DNA of 35,382 nt from Imperialibacter sp965651695 (lineage in GTDB: Bacteria; Bacteroidota; Bacteroidia; Cytophagales; Cyclobacteriaceae). Positions 1 to 9,202 of this stretch are shown here, in pieces. A model generated the notes under the pieces. The model saw nothing but the letters and a program-made list of their open reading frames with translations. It did no database searches and was not told the DNA's origin. Position numbers and translations under genes: made by a program. The first letter of the stretch is position 1, and each line of letters opens with the position of its first letter. The DNA lies in NCBI GenBank assembly GCA_965651695.1, contig CBFGTI010000044.1, positions 1-35,382 of the forward strand, read 5' to 3'.

Positions 1-1998
1 CTTGTAAAGAACGATCCCTGGCTGGAACCTTACGCCGAGGAGATAAACGGCCGGATTTCACGCTTTAGCAAGGCCCTTGAAGAAATAAAGAAGGCCGCCG
101 GCTCCCTGAATAAATTTGCGTCGGCCTACGAATACTTCGGGCTTACCTACGACCCCAAAGCCAAAGGCTGGTGGTACCGGGAATGGGCCCCAGCTGCAGA
201 ATCGCTGGCCGTGGTCGGCGACTTTAACGGATGGGACCGAACAGCCCACCAACTTAAGAGAAATAAGGACGGGATATGGGAAATTTTTATTGCTGAAGAG
301 AAAAAAGGAGAAAAATTTCAAAACGGTACCAAGTTTAAAGTGCACGTGAAGTCGGCGGCAGGCGCTATGGACAGGATACCGGCCTATGCCACCTACGTGG
401 TGCAGGATCCGGAGACCTACGATTTTTCGGCGTGTGTGTATCGCCCTGAAAAGAAATTTAAATGGACTGACGAGAAGTTTTCGCCGGTAAAAGCCAGCAA
501 ATGCCCCCTGATATATGAGTGCCATGTTGGTATGGCACAGGAGAAGGAAGGTGTGGGTACTTACCGCGAATTTGCCGATAATGTATTACCCCGTATTAAA
601 GACCTCGGGTACAACGCCATTCAAATGATGGCTATACAGGAGCATCCATACTACGGGTCGTTTGGCTACCATGTTAGCAACTATTTTGCCCCCAGCAGCC
701 GGTTTGGCACACCTGATGACCTGCGCTACCTGGTGAACACGGCGCATGAAATGGGAATAGCGGTTATTATGGATATTGTTCATTCGCATGCAGTGAAAAA
801 CGTTGCCGAAGGACTCAATATGTTTGACGGCACCCAAACACAGTATTTTCACGAAGGAGGCCGGGGATTTCACGAGCAGTGGGATTCGATGCTTTTTAAT
901 TACGGCAAATGGGAAGTAATGCAGTTTCTGCTGTCGAATGTAAAATACTGGATTGAGGAGTTTCACTTCGATGGCTACCGGTTCGACGGGATTACCTCCA
1001 TGCTCTATTTTCATCATGGAAACGTGAGCTTCGACCATTACGATAAGTATTTTGTAACAGGCGTAGACTGGGATGTGCTGGTGTATCTTCAGCTGGCCAA
1101 TGAGGTTATTCACTCGCTGAAGAAGGGCAGTATTTCCATAGCGGAAGACATGAGTGGAATGCCGGGGCTGTGTCGCCCCACGAAGGAAGGTGGCATAGGG
1201 TTCGACTACCGGCTGGCGATGGGCATACCAGACTATTGGATTAAGCTGCTGAAACACAAAACCGATGAGGAATGGGATATTTATGAGATGTGGGGGACCT
1301 TGCAAAACAGGAGGTACGGCGAGAAAAATATAGCCTATGCCGAGTCGCACGATCAGGCACTGGTGGGCGACAAGAGCCTGGCGTTTTGGTTGATGGACAA
1401 AGAGATGTACACCCACATGCATAAAGAAATGCCCAGCCTCATTGTAGACAGGGGCATTGCGCTGCATAAAATGCTGAGGTTGTTTACGCTGGCTCTTGGC
1501 GGAGAGGGCTACCTTAATTTTATCGGTAATGAGTTTGGGCACCCGGAGTGGGTCGATTTTCCGCGCGAAGGCAACAACTGGAGCTATAAGTATGCCAGGC
1601 GGCAGTGGAGCCTTGTTGACCACAATGAGCTAAGGTACCAGTACCTGAACAACTTCGACAAGGCCATGATACAGTTGACGGATCGTTTTGGAATACCCGA
1701 CAGCTCGCCAGCCCAGCAACTGAACATGGACACAACCAATAAAACCATCATATTTGAGCGCAAAAACCTGATTTTTCTTTTCAATTTCCACTTTCAAAAC
1801 TCAGTACCCGACTATCGGTTCAGAGTGCCTGAAGGCGGCGATTACAGAATTATCCTGAACAGTGACCATAGCGAGTTTGGCGGATTCGGCAGAGTTGACG
1901 ATAAAATGGCCTACCCCACTGTCAACTTGTTTGGGGAATATTTCCTGAGTGTATACTTGCCCAACAGGGTTTGTTTGGTAATGGAAAGGGTGAAATAG
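1..1998 (+). CDS. glgB: 1,4-alpha-glucan branching enzyme, eukaryotic-like (5' end outside window)
   Basis: The frame is open from base 1, so the N-terminus is missing; 665 residues are visible. The product would make alpha-1,6 branches in glycogen in the cytoplasm. A CBM48-like N-terminal module (VVGDFNGWDR near 211-243) is followed by a GH13 barrel. Conserved regions are visible: DIVHSH (about 772-789), FDGYRFDGITSMLY with the nucleophile Asp at 985-987, IAEDMSGMPG with the acid Glu at 1144-1146, and YAESHDQALVGDKS with His-Asp at 1348-1353. The C-terminal beta domain is complete. The wording of these motifs (SHAVKNVAEGLNMFDGT, GNEFGHPEWVDFPREGNNWS) matches eukaryotic GBE1 from memory much more than the E. 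coli GlgB type. It could be a glucan-branching homologue with a somewhat different acceptor range. Confidence 0.93.
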   Translation, partial: LVKNDPWLEPYAEEINGRISRFSKALEEIKKAAGSLNKFASAYEYFGLTYDPKAKGWWYREWAPAAESLAVVGDFNGWDRTAHQLKRNKDGIWEIFIAEEKKGEKFQNGTKFKVHVKSAAGAMDRIPAYATYVVQDPETYDFSACVYRPEKKFKWTDEKFSPVKASKCPLIYECHVGMAQEKEGVGTYREFADNVLPRIKDLGYNAIQMMAIQEHPYYGSFGYHVSNYFAPSSRFGTPDDLRYLVNTAHEMGIAVIMDIVHSHAVKNVAEGLNMFDGTQTQYFHEGGRGFHEQWDSMLFNYGKWEVMQFLLSNVKYWIEEFHFDGYRFDGITSMLYFHHGNVSFDHYDKYFVTGVDWDVLVYLQLANEVIHSLKKGSISIAEDMSGMPGLCRPTKEGGIGFDYRLAMGIPDYWIKLLKHKTDEEWDIYEMWGTLQNRRYGEKNIAYAESHDQALVGDKSLAFWLMDKEMYTHMHKEMPSLIVDRGIALHKMLRLFTLALGGEGYLNFIGNEFGHPEWVDFPREGNNWSYKYARRQWSLVDHNELRYQYLNNFDKAMIQLTDRFGIPDSSPAQQLNMDTTNKTIIFERKNLIFLFNFHFQNSVPDYRFRVPEGGDYRIILNSDHSEFGGFGRVDDKMAYPTVNLFGEYFLSVYLPNRVCLVMERVK

Positions 1999-2224
1999 CG
2001 AGAAAAGGAAGCTCAAAGCTCTTGTTTTTTGGCGCTATTTATCCGCCTTTCCGGAAATATATAGTTTAGTTCAAAAATTTAATTTTTATCACTATCATAT
2101 ATTTAAAGCAGAATGTGACGAAAATTATCATCCGATTAAACCCCTTTTCAGGTATTTGAAGAAGCGTATAACGGGATAAAGACTTTGAAAGGGATTGAAA
2201 AGATACAGCAATACGTTTATTTTC

Positions 2225-2232
2225 TATATTTG
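2225..2232 (+). promoter_or_regulatory. Bacteroidota -7 promoter box for trkA
   Basis: TATATTTG matches the Bacteroidota -7 consensus TAnnTTTG and lies 26 bases before the trkA ATG, in a 260-base gap. A TTG at 2195-2197 is too far upstream to be a well-spaced -33 box, so only the -7 element supports this call. Confidence 0.5.
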
Positions 2233-2258
2233 CAGTCACTTTTTGGTCATAGCATCAA

Positions 2259-3599
2259 ATGAGAATAATTATAGCAGGGGCGGGAGACGTAGGGTTCCAT
2301 TTGGCAAAACTGCTCGCCTACGAAGAACAGGATATTGTCCTGATCGATATGGATCAGGAGAAATTGCGATACGCAGCCAATCACCTGGATGTAGCCACAA
2401 TCAGAGGGAGTTCTACCTCTTACAGCACATTGACTGAGGCGAATGTGAGCAAGGCCGACCTGCTCATAGCAGTAACTTCCATTGAAGAAACCAACATAAC
2501 CACGGCCATTATCGGCAAAAGCCTGGGGGCCAAAAAAACCATCGCCAGAATTAGCAATATCGAGTTTTTGCTGAACAAGGATGTGCTGGACCTCAAAAAC
2601 ATCGGTATCGACGAAATCATCTCCCCCGAGTCGCTGGCAGCAAAGGAAATAAAACGACTGCTACGGGAGTCGGCCCTTACCGACACATTCGACTTCGACA
2701 ATGGTTTGCTTTCGCTGGTGGGCATTACAATAGACGAAAGCGGCGAACTGAATGAGAAGTCGCTCAGCGAAACGGCCTATCTCAACCCCGACAACAGCTT
2801 CACCACGGTGGCCATACTGCGAAACAATGAGACCATTATTCCGCACGGCGAAAACAAGTTTAAGACCAACGACCATGCGTACTTTATCGCCCAACCCGAT
2901 GGGGTGGATAAAGTGATGGACCTCTCTGGCAAAAAACGCACTGAAATAAAGAATGTGATGGTGTTGGGGGGATCTAAAGTTGGTATCAATACAGCCCGGA
3001 GGCTTTCGAAAAAATACAACATAAAGCTGATAGAGAAAGACAAGGATAAATGCTTTGAGCTGGCCGATATGCTCCCCGACACGCTCATTATTAACGGCGA
3101 CGGACGTGACGTGGATTTGCTTAGCGAAGAAGGAATAGAGGAGATGGATGCCTTTATTGCCGTTACGGGTAATTCGGAAACCAATATTATTTCCTGCCTT
3201 GTCGCAAAAAACCACGGCGTGGCTAAAACTATCGCGCTGGTTGAAAACATCGACTACATCCACCTGTCGCAGAATATTGGTGTGGACACCATGATTAATA
3301 AAAAGCTGATCGCCGCAAACTTTATATTCAGGTACATCCGCAAGGGGGAGGTGCTGAACCTTACCAGTATTCATGGCGTAGACGCCGAAATCCTCGAGTT
3401 TGAAGTAAAAAGCCAAAGCAAAATCTTGGACGATGAGCTCAGAAATCTTGATTTTCCTAAAACGGCCGTCGTGGGTGGTGTTATCCGCAAAGGGCGGGGC
3501 TACACCGTAAGAGGAAGCTTTAAATTTGAACCCAAAGACCGGGTAGTGGTACTGAGCCGCCCGGAATGCATACACAGGGTAGAGAGTTTTTTTAAATGA
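2259..3599 (+). CDS. trkA: Trk potassium uptake regulator TrkA (two RCK modules)
   Basis: This is the cytoplasmic gating subunit that binds NAD(H)/nucleotide and controls the TrkH channel. Its 446 residues are usual for full-length double-RCK TrkA. Module one begins with the Rossmann loop GAGDVG (residues 7-12) and an Asp-rich second strand (VLIDMD). Module two begins with VMVLGGSKVG near residue 230, and each module has a TrkA_C-type segment behind it (LSLVGITIDESGELNEK; EILEFEVKSQSKILDD). The ATG follows a -7 promoter box. The stop overlaps the trkH start by four bases (ATGA), so translation is probably coupled. Confidence 0.95.
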   Translation: MRIIIAGAGDVGFHLAKLLAYEEQDIVLIDMDQEKLRYAANHLDVATIRGSSTSYSTLTEANVSKADLLIAVTSIEETNITTAIIGKSLGAKKTIARISNIEFLLNKDVLDLKNIGIDEIISPESLAAKEIKRLLRESALTDTFDFDNGLLSLVGITIDESGELNEKSLSETAYLNPDNSFTTVAILRNNETIIPHGENKFKTNDHAYFIAQPDGVDKVMDLSGKKRTEIKNVMVLGGSKVGINTARRLSKKYNIKLIEKDKDKCFELADMLPDTLIINGDGRDVDLLSEEGIEEMDAFIAVTGNSETNIISCLVAKNHGVAKTIALVENIDYIHLSQNIGVDTMINKKLIAANFIFRYIRKGEVLNLTSIHGVDAEILEFEVKSQSKILDDELRNLDFPKTAVVGGVIRKGRGYTVRGSFKFEPKDRVVVLSRPECIHRVESFFK

Positions 3600-5056
3600 A
3601 ATTCAATTTCCCCGTCATCGTCAATATCCTGAGCATATTGCTCATCATGAACGGGGGTCTGATGTTTCTCAGCCTGCCATTTTCATTTTATTTCGGCGAG
3701 GGGGATCTTCACTCAATTCTTGGTTCGGCTGGTATTACCTGCGGTATCGGCTTTATAGCCTGGTTTTTTACACGAAATAATAAAAACAAGGAGCTAAAGA
3801 AGCGGGACGGTTACCTGATAGTAACCTTTGGTTGGATTTTTATGTCGCTCTTTGGCTGTTTGCCATACGTATTAAGTGGCTCCATTCCCTCGTTTACAAA
3901 TGCGTTTTTCGAAACTATTTCCGGATATTCTACCACGGGTGCTTCCACACTTACCGATATAGAAGCGGTTCATAAAGGGATATTGTTCTGGCGAAGCCTA
4001 ACGCAATGGATCGGAGGCATGGGCATTATTGTGCTGGCCGTGGCGGTGTTGCCCATACTTGGTATCGGGGGTATGCAGCTTTTTGTGGCAGAAGCGCCCG
4101 GCATATCTCCCGACAAGCTTCAGCCGCGAATAAAAGAAACCGCAAAAAGGCTATGGTATATTTACCTTGGGCTAACTCTGGCGGAGATGGTGCTCCTCTG
4201 GGCGGGCGGCATGACCTTCTACGACGCGATAAATCATGCCTTAACCACCATGGCTACAGGCGGCTTTTCCACAAAAAATGCGAGCATCGCCTATTTCGAT
4301 TCTCCTTTTATTCAATACGTGATCATCGTATTCATGTTTTTGGCGGGTACTAATTTTACGATGAGTTACTTTATTCTTAAGGGCTACTTCAAAAAGGTAA
4401 TTGAAAACGAGGAGTTCAAATATTACTGCCTTTTCACAGTGGTCATTTCGCTGCTGGTAGGGCTTACCGTCTACTTTGTAACTGATCACGGCTTTGAGCA
4501 GGCGTTTCGGGATGGCCTCTTTCAGGTGGTGTCGATTATTACTACTACTGGTTTTGTTTCGGCCGACTACACCGTCTGGACGCCGTTTTTAACAGTGTTG
4601 TTTTTTATGCTTATGTTTTTTGGGGCGTCCGCAGGCTCTACTGCCGGTGGGGTTAAGATTGTGAGGCACATCATTCTGGTGAAAAACAGCATATTGGAGC
4701 TGAAACGTCAAATTCACCCTTCGGCAGTGATTCCCGTACGCTTCAACGGGAAGGCCGTAAGCAGAGATATTACCTTCAACATTTTGGCCTTTATCATGAT
4801 CTACTTCAGCATTTTTGGAGTAGGCTCTATTATAATTGCGGCTACGGGAGTAGATTTTATGACGGCAGTTGGCGCTGTGGCAACTTGTTTGGGTAATATC
4901 GGCCCCGGCGTAGGCTCTGTTGGGCCTGTAAACAACTTCGCTCACCTGCCCGACCTGGCCAAATGGATACTTTCGTTTTTAATGCTGGTAGGCCGGTTGG
5001 AATTGTTTACCGTTCTTATGTTATTTACCCCCTACTTTTGGAGAAAGCATAGATAA
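3596..5056 (+). CDS. trkH: Trk/Ktr-type potassium transporter, TrkH
   Basis: Membrane pore of the Trk potassium uptake system, 486 residues, with the usual four pore-loop repeats of the superfamily. The selectivity-filter segments are visible: STTGAS (residues 112-117), ATGGFS (220-225), TTTGF (316-320) and LGNIGPGVG (432-440). Each filter keeps its central Gly. The ATG overlaps the trkA stop by four bases, and the pair forms one operon, giving a complete transporter plus gating subunit. It ends with a short basic tail (WRKHR). The window does not show whether it is ion-coupled to H+ or Na+. Confidence 0.95.
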   Translation: MKFNFPVIVNILSILLIMNGGLMFLSLPFSFYFGEGDLHSILGSAGITCGIGFIAWFFTRNNKNKELKKRDGYLIVTFGWIFMSLFGCLPYVLSGSIPSFTNAFFETISGYSTTGASTLTDIEAVHKGILFWRSLTQWIGGMGIIVLAVAVLPILGIGGMQLFVAEAPGISPDKLQPRIKETAKRLWYIYLGLTLAEMVLLWAGGMTFYDAINHALTTMATGGFSTKNASIAYFDSPFIQYVIIVFMFLAGTNFTMSYFILKGYFKKVIENEEFKYYCLFTVVISLLVGLTVYFVTDHGFEQAFRDGLFQVVSIITTTGFVSADYTVWTPFLTVLFFMLMFFGASAGSTAGGVKIVRHIILVKNSILELKRQIHPSAVIPVRFNGKAVSRDITFNILAFIMIYFSIFGVGSIIIAATGVDFMTAVGAVATCLGNIGPGVGSVGPVNNFAHLPDLAKWILSFLMLVGRLELFTVLMLFTPYFWRKHR

Positions 5057-5110
5057 ACTTCCGGTGTTACCCAACCTTGTGCTGTTGCATGAAGCCGGAT
5101 CAACCACAAT

Positions 5111-6193
5111 ATGAACATGTTATCCTATATAATCTGGAATCCTAATCCTTCGATTTTTGAAATTGGAAGTTTTGATGTACGCTGGTACGGCCTTCTTTTT
5201 GCGCTCGGCTTTATCGTGAGCCAGCAAATAATGTACAAGGTGTTTAAGGCAGACGGCAAAGACGAAAAAAATGTAGATACGCTTACACTGTATATGGTGA
5301 TCGCTACCATTGTAGGCGCCCGGCTGGGTCATGTTCTTTTCTATAACCCCGAATACTACTTTAGCGACCCGATCAGAATATTTTACCTTCGGGAAGGAGG
5401 CCTCGCCAGCCATGGTGGTGCAATTGGTATTTTTATCGCGTTGTGGTTGTATAGCCGGCGCATGAAAGATCAGTCGTACATGTGGATATTGGATAGGGTG
5501 GCTATTGTGACGGCCCTGACGGGAGCATTTATCCGGTTTGGCAACTACATGAATTCGGAGATCCTGGGTAAACCTACGGAATCTAACTACGGGGTGGTAT
5601 TTGCTACACCTATAGCCGATGCGCTTGAACAGTATATAGTAAGGTCGGAAAAAATCGACATTAGCGGCACCACAAAGCTGGAAAGTGATACGCCCGGCAG
5701 AGCTCCAATCGGGGTGCTGGTAGAATACAACGACGTGCCTGTAGACGAAGAGGTGGCACGGCAGTTTTATGAGCGGCAAATGCCGACAATTTTGGGCAAC
5801 AATGCTTACCTGAAAGACTACGTGTGGCACAATCCTTCCAACGGGCTGAAGTACGAACTGTACAAATCGAGAGGGACTACCTTCGCCGAGTTTTATACGT
5901 TCGGCATCGTGCGGCACCCGGCGCAGCTGTACGAGTCGGCCTTTTGCCTGATCCTGTTTGTGCTGCTTTATCTGCTTTGGAAAAACAAGCGTGCGACCCT
6001 GCCTCAGGGGTATATTTTTGGTGTCTTTCTGTCGCTGCTGTTCGGCTTTCGTTTTTTTGTCGAATTTTTTAAGGAATGGCAGGAGGAGTTTTCTAATCCG
6101 CTACCCATCAACATGGGGCAGATACTTTCAATACCGATGGTATTGGCCGGGCTGATAGTAATCTGGGGTGTGAGCCGGAAGAGAGCGGTATAG
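5111..6193 (+). CDS. lgt: Prolipoprotein diacylglyceryl transferase
   Basis: This inner-membrane enzyme transfers diacylglycerol from phosphatidylglycerol to the lipobox cysteine of prolipoproteins, the first step of lipoprotein maturation. Family motifs are present: GARLGHVLFYNPEYY (residues 69-83), GGLASHGGAIG with the key His at 101, RFGNYMNSEILGK (Lgt signature, Arg142, Asn145, Glu150) and RHPAQLYES (268-276). It is 360 residues against about 290 in E. coli. The extra length is a charged segment of roughly 90 residues between the signature and the HPAQLYE motif (about 170-264). It follows trkH by 54 bases on the same strand and may share its transcript. An alternative ATG lies two codons downstream. 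Confidence 0.95.
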   Translation: MNMLSYIIWNPNPSIFEIGSFDVRWYGLLFALGFIVSQQIMYKVFKADGKDEKNVDTLTLYMVIATIVGARLGHVLFYNPEYYFSDPIRIFYLREGGLASHGGAIGIFIALWLYSRRMKDQSYMWILDRVAIVTALTGAFIRFGNYMNSEILGKPTESNYGVVFATPIADALEQYIVRSEKIDISGTTKLESDTPGRAPIGVLVEYNDVPVDEEVARQFYERQMPTILGNNAYLKDYVWHNPSNGLKYELYKSRGTTFAEFYTFGIVRHPAQLYESAFCLILFVLLYLLWKNKRATLPQGYIFGVFLSLLFGFRFFVEFFKEWQEEFSNPLPINMGQILSIPMVLAGLIVIWGVSRKRAV

Positions 6194-6548
6194 ACCGATA
6201 GCCGGATAGTGAGGGTAAGGGTTAGAAGTGAGACTTAGTGGATGCCGGACCACTGCCGGCATCAGAAACAGGTTGTGTAAAGGAAATAGAGGGGAGAACC
6301 CCCGGCATCCAAATGTAGTGGTTCGTAAAATCCGCCATCTGAGGTTGGTCCTTTACCGACCGGAAACGGACGGGGCTGTTTCACTTCGGACAAGCACCAT
6401 CATTCACAAATACGTAAAGTATTGTTTGTCAGTATGTTATAACTGGCATTGTATTGGCCTGCCATCCGCAGGTTCGTAAGACTGCGCTAACATTGCGCAG
6501 ACTTTCGGCTGTGAACCCATAGCTCCGAAATCATTAAATACGCAGGCC
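6194..6548. other. Gene-free gap with several hairpins
   Basis: No convincing coding frame is seen in these 355 bases. There is a perfect 8-bp hairpin GATGCCGG/CCGGCATC (6241-6248 with 6256-6263), a further inverted copy of the same word at 6302-6310 (CCGGCATCC), and a 6-bp hairpin CTGCGC/GCGCAG (6482-6487 with 6495-6500) just ahead of the permease. None has a clear T tract, so they are not typical terminators. No good TAnnTTTG box was found for the permease gene. Confidence 0.55.
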
Positions 6549-9005
6549 ATGCTAGCAAATCACATCAAGTTATTCGTCCGGCACTTCAGGAAGGACCTTC
6601 AATTTTCCTTTATCAATATTAGCGGACTGAGCCTGGGTTTGGCAGTAGTGCTGCTTATTCTGCTTTACCTGCATCACGACTTGTCGTTCGATACCTGGTT
6701 TGAAGAGGGCGATAGGGTATATTTGGTTTACGAGGCGGATTACACCGAGCCCGGGGTAGTTGATTCACAGAAACGTTTCCGTATTTCTCCGCAACAGGGA
6801 ATATCTAAATCGGCCTACATGCCCACGCCGCTGGGTCCTGCTATTGCTAACAACCTGCCTGAAGTAGCCGCTTCATCAAGATTCAGCTCATGGAACGGCA
6901 TCTTTCAGCTCGAAAAGGGCCCTCTTTCAAAAGAGATTCATTTTGCTGACTCTGGGTTTTTTGATGTACTCTCGTTTCAATTTATAGAAGGGGATGCGGG
7001 CTCCGCTCTCGATGAATTGCACGGGTTGGTCGTTACGCAATCTGCAGCCGCCAGCTTTTTTGGAGACGTTAATGTGCTGGGCAGAACTATAAGGGCTGAC
7101 TTGGGAGAGCAGTCGGCAACTTTTACAATTACCGGCGTCGTGAAAGACCCGCCGCCGAACACCACCTTTGCTTTTGACTGCGTTACCCGGATGGAAAACC
7201 GGCCCTACTTTAAATTTCACAAGGAAAACTGGAACTCATTTAATTGCCCGCTGCTGGTAAAATTAAAAGTAGGGGCTGACGTGAAAGCGGTGAATGAAAA
7301 ATTAACCGCGTTTGCCGGCGAACGGTATGCTAACTCAATAGAAAGGAGGAGAACATCGAATAAACTGAGCGGGGACGACCGTGTACTCGAATTCAATCTT
7401 TACCCTTTGCAATGGGTGCACCACTCCGTGGACATCGGATTTCAGCGTCACCAAAATCCCATGTATAATCTCATCTTGTTAATTATTGGCGTCCTTATCC
7501 TCACCATTGCCTGCCTTAATTTTGTAATCCTAAGCATATCCAAATCAGGTGCCCGCCGGATGGAAGTAGGCATACGAAAGGTGATGGGCGCAAAAAAAAG
7601 CGAACTTTTCTGGCAGTTTCAGACAGAGTCATTTCTCTACGTATTCATTTCTGTCCTTTTAAGCTTTGGGCTTATGGAGCTGCTTCTGCCGACCTTTAAT
7701 CAGCTTTCTGGTTTAAACCTTTCTCCCGATTATCCCTTTCAGGTCTTTTTTGCGGCCGGAGTCATCCTGCTGGTGCTAATCATAGGGTTTTTATCAGGGG
7801 CATATCCTTCTACCTATCTGGCCAGGCAGTTGCCGGCTTCATCGCTAAAAAAGGGCAGCACGTTCACCATCAAAAAAGGGTTGCTCAAGTGGCTTGTTGT
7901 GGGGCAGTTTACCACTTCTTTGATCCTCATTTTCAGCACCTTTACAATGATGCGGCAGATGAAGTATGTTTCCGAAAAAGACCTGGGCTTCGACAAGGAA
8001 AACGTACTCGTGCTTTATACAGCCCAGGTCAGGAGTGCCGCCAGTCCGTGGCAGCATTATACAACGATAAAAAACGAACTGCTCCAGCTGCCTGGTGTAG
8101 TGAAGATCACGGGTACCAATGCCCCTTTTTCTTCGGGTTGGTCGATGTACAGTTACAAAGTAAATGGTATCGAATTCGGAGCTTTAACGTACCTGGCCGA
8201 CGAGGATTACCTTGCCATGCTGGATATTGAGCTGGTGAAAGGTCGAAATTTTTTGGCGGGCAGCGAGTTGGATCAAAAATATAGTGTGATTGTCAACGAG
8301 GCGCTTGCGCGGCGGCACGGGTGGAAGGACCCCATTGGGCAGGAAATTAACTGGTATGAAACCGACAAGCCAATCCGTGTAATCGGAATGGTGGAGGATT
8401 ATCATTTCCTCTCATTGGAAAATGACGTCGAGCCCATGTTCCTTTTTATGCAGCCTGAAATGGAGCCCTTTCTTTATACCATGATCAAGCTGGCACCGGG
8501 CGATCCAGCGCCAGTTATTGCTTCAATTGAGGAAGTATGGAAAGGGCTGTATCCAACTGCGCCTTTGTCATGGTCATTTCTCGAAGAAAACCTTCAGAAC
8601 CAATATCGGTCGTACCGCCAGTGGATTGCCTACATGCAATATGCCACGGGTTTTGCAATGTTCATAGGCTGTCTCGGCTTGTTTGGGCTAGCCCGGATTA
8701 TCACCCAAAACAGAACAAAGGAAATAGGTATCCGCAAGGTGTTTGGCGCCGGTATACTGGATATCCTCAGCCTGCTAAACAAAGAAATAGTGTGGATGGT
8801 GGCGATCAGCTCCCTGCTTGGGATTCCGCTGGCTATGTGGGCCATGCATCACTGGTTGGAATTTTTTCATTTCCACATTTCAATTGGGTGGAGTATTGCA
8901 GCGGTTTCTGTTAGTCTGGCACTTTTTGTAGCCCTTATTACCGTTAGCTTCCAAACCCTTAAGACAGCGTTTTCCAACCCGGTTAACTCCCTGAGGCATG
9001 AATAA
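6549..9005 (+). CDS. FtsX/MacB-type ABC transporter permease
   Basis: An 818-residue double-repeat permease of the type common in Bacteroidota. Each half has a long extracytoplasmic MacB periplasmic-core-like domain and FtsX-type membrane helices. The first helix is at about residues 20-45 (ISGLSLGLAVVLLILLYLHHD). The conserved cytoplasmic motif EVGIRKVMGAKKSELFWQF near 340 recurs as EIGIRKVFGAGILDILSLLNKE near 725, marking the two FtsX domains. The C-terminus NPVNSLRHE is typical of the family. No ATPase gene is adjacent, so a partner must be encoded elsewhere. The substrate is unknown; relatives act in efflux, lipoprotein handling or mechanotransmission. The ATG at 6549 is preceded by a hairpin-rich gap. 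Confidence 0.9.
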   Translation: MLANHIKLFVRHFRKDLQFSFINISGLSLGLAVVLLILLYLHHDLSFDTWFEEGDRVYLVYEADYTEPGVVDSQKRFRISPQQGISKSAYMPTPLGPAIANNLPEVAASSRFSSWNGIFQLEKGPLSKEIHFADSGFFDVLSFQFIEGDAGSALDELHGLVVTQSAAASFFGDVNVLGRTIRADLGEQSATFTITGVVKDPPPNTTFAFDCVTRMENRPYFKFHKENWNSFNCPLLVKLKVGADVKAVNEKLTAFAGERYANSIERRRTSNKLSGDDRVLEFNLYPLQWVHHSVDIGFQRHQNPMYNLILLIIGVLILTIACLNFVILSISKSGARRMEVGIRKVMGAKKSELFWQFQTESFLYVFISVLLSFGLMELLLPTFNQLSGLNLSPDYPFQVFFAAGVILLVLIIGFLSGAYPSTYLARQLPASSLKKGSTFTIKKGLLKWLVVGQFTTSLILIFSTFTMMRQMKYVSEKDLGFDKENVLVLYTAQVRSAASPWQHYTTIKNELLQLPGVVKITGTNAPFSSGWSMYSYKVNGIEFGALTYLADEDYLAMLDIELVKGRNFLAGSELDQKYSVIVNEALARRHGWKDPIGQEINWYETDKPIRVIGMVEDYHFLSLENDVEPMFLFMQPEMEPFLYTMIKLAPGDPAPVIASIEEVWKGLYPTAPLSWSFLEENLQNQYRSYRQWIAYMQYATGFAMFIGCLGLFGLARIITQNRTKEIGIRKVFGAGILDILSLLNKEIVWMVAISSLLGIPLAMWAMHHWLEFFHFHISIGWSIAAVSVSLALFVALITVSFQTLKTAFSNPVNSLRHE

Positions 9006-9202
9006 CCTGTTCATTTGTGTGGCGCTGACCCGAAGCCGACCAGCCATCAAAAAAAGAAGGAGCAAGATAGCTGCTGCCCCGCAGTCGGTCGCTGTTGTTT
9101 GATACCCTCACCTCAACTTCTGATCAAAATCAGGTTGACAGTGCCAGATAATTTGGATATTTATGCTGCATGGTATTTTTTCCGTGCTAGGTGAGGTTTG
9201 TG
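9006..9202. other. Intergenic region with small inverted repeat
   Basis: The only structure seen is a 5-bp inverted repeat CTGAT/ATCAG (9120-9124 with 9129-9133), followed by a near-consensus -7 word TAATTTG (9149-9155; one base short of TAnnTTTG). It could be a promoter-operator for the downstream kinase, but support is weak. Confidence 0.25.

Noticed and set aside
586..1623. 345-residue minus-strand open frame
   Set aside because: It lies wholly opposite the branching enzyme, which has full motif support; the antisense frame has no recognisable motif.
2661..3575. 304-residue minus-strand open frame opposite trkA
   Set aside because: trkA has clear motifs and coupling to trkH; the antisense frame is a shadow.
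6228..6479. 83-residue plus-strand open frame in the 6194-6548 gap
   Set aside because: Composition is Arg/Cys/Thr-rich and irregular, no domain or start signal is seen, and it crosses the hairpins.
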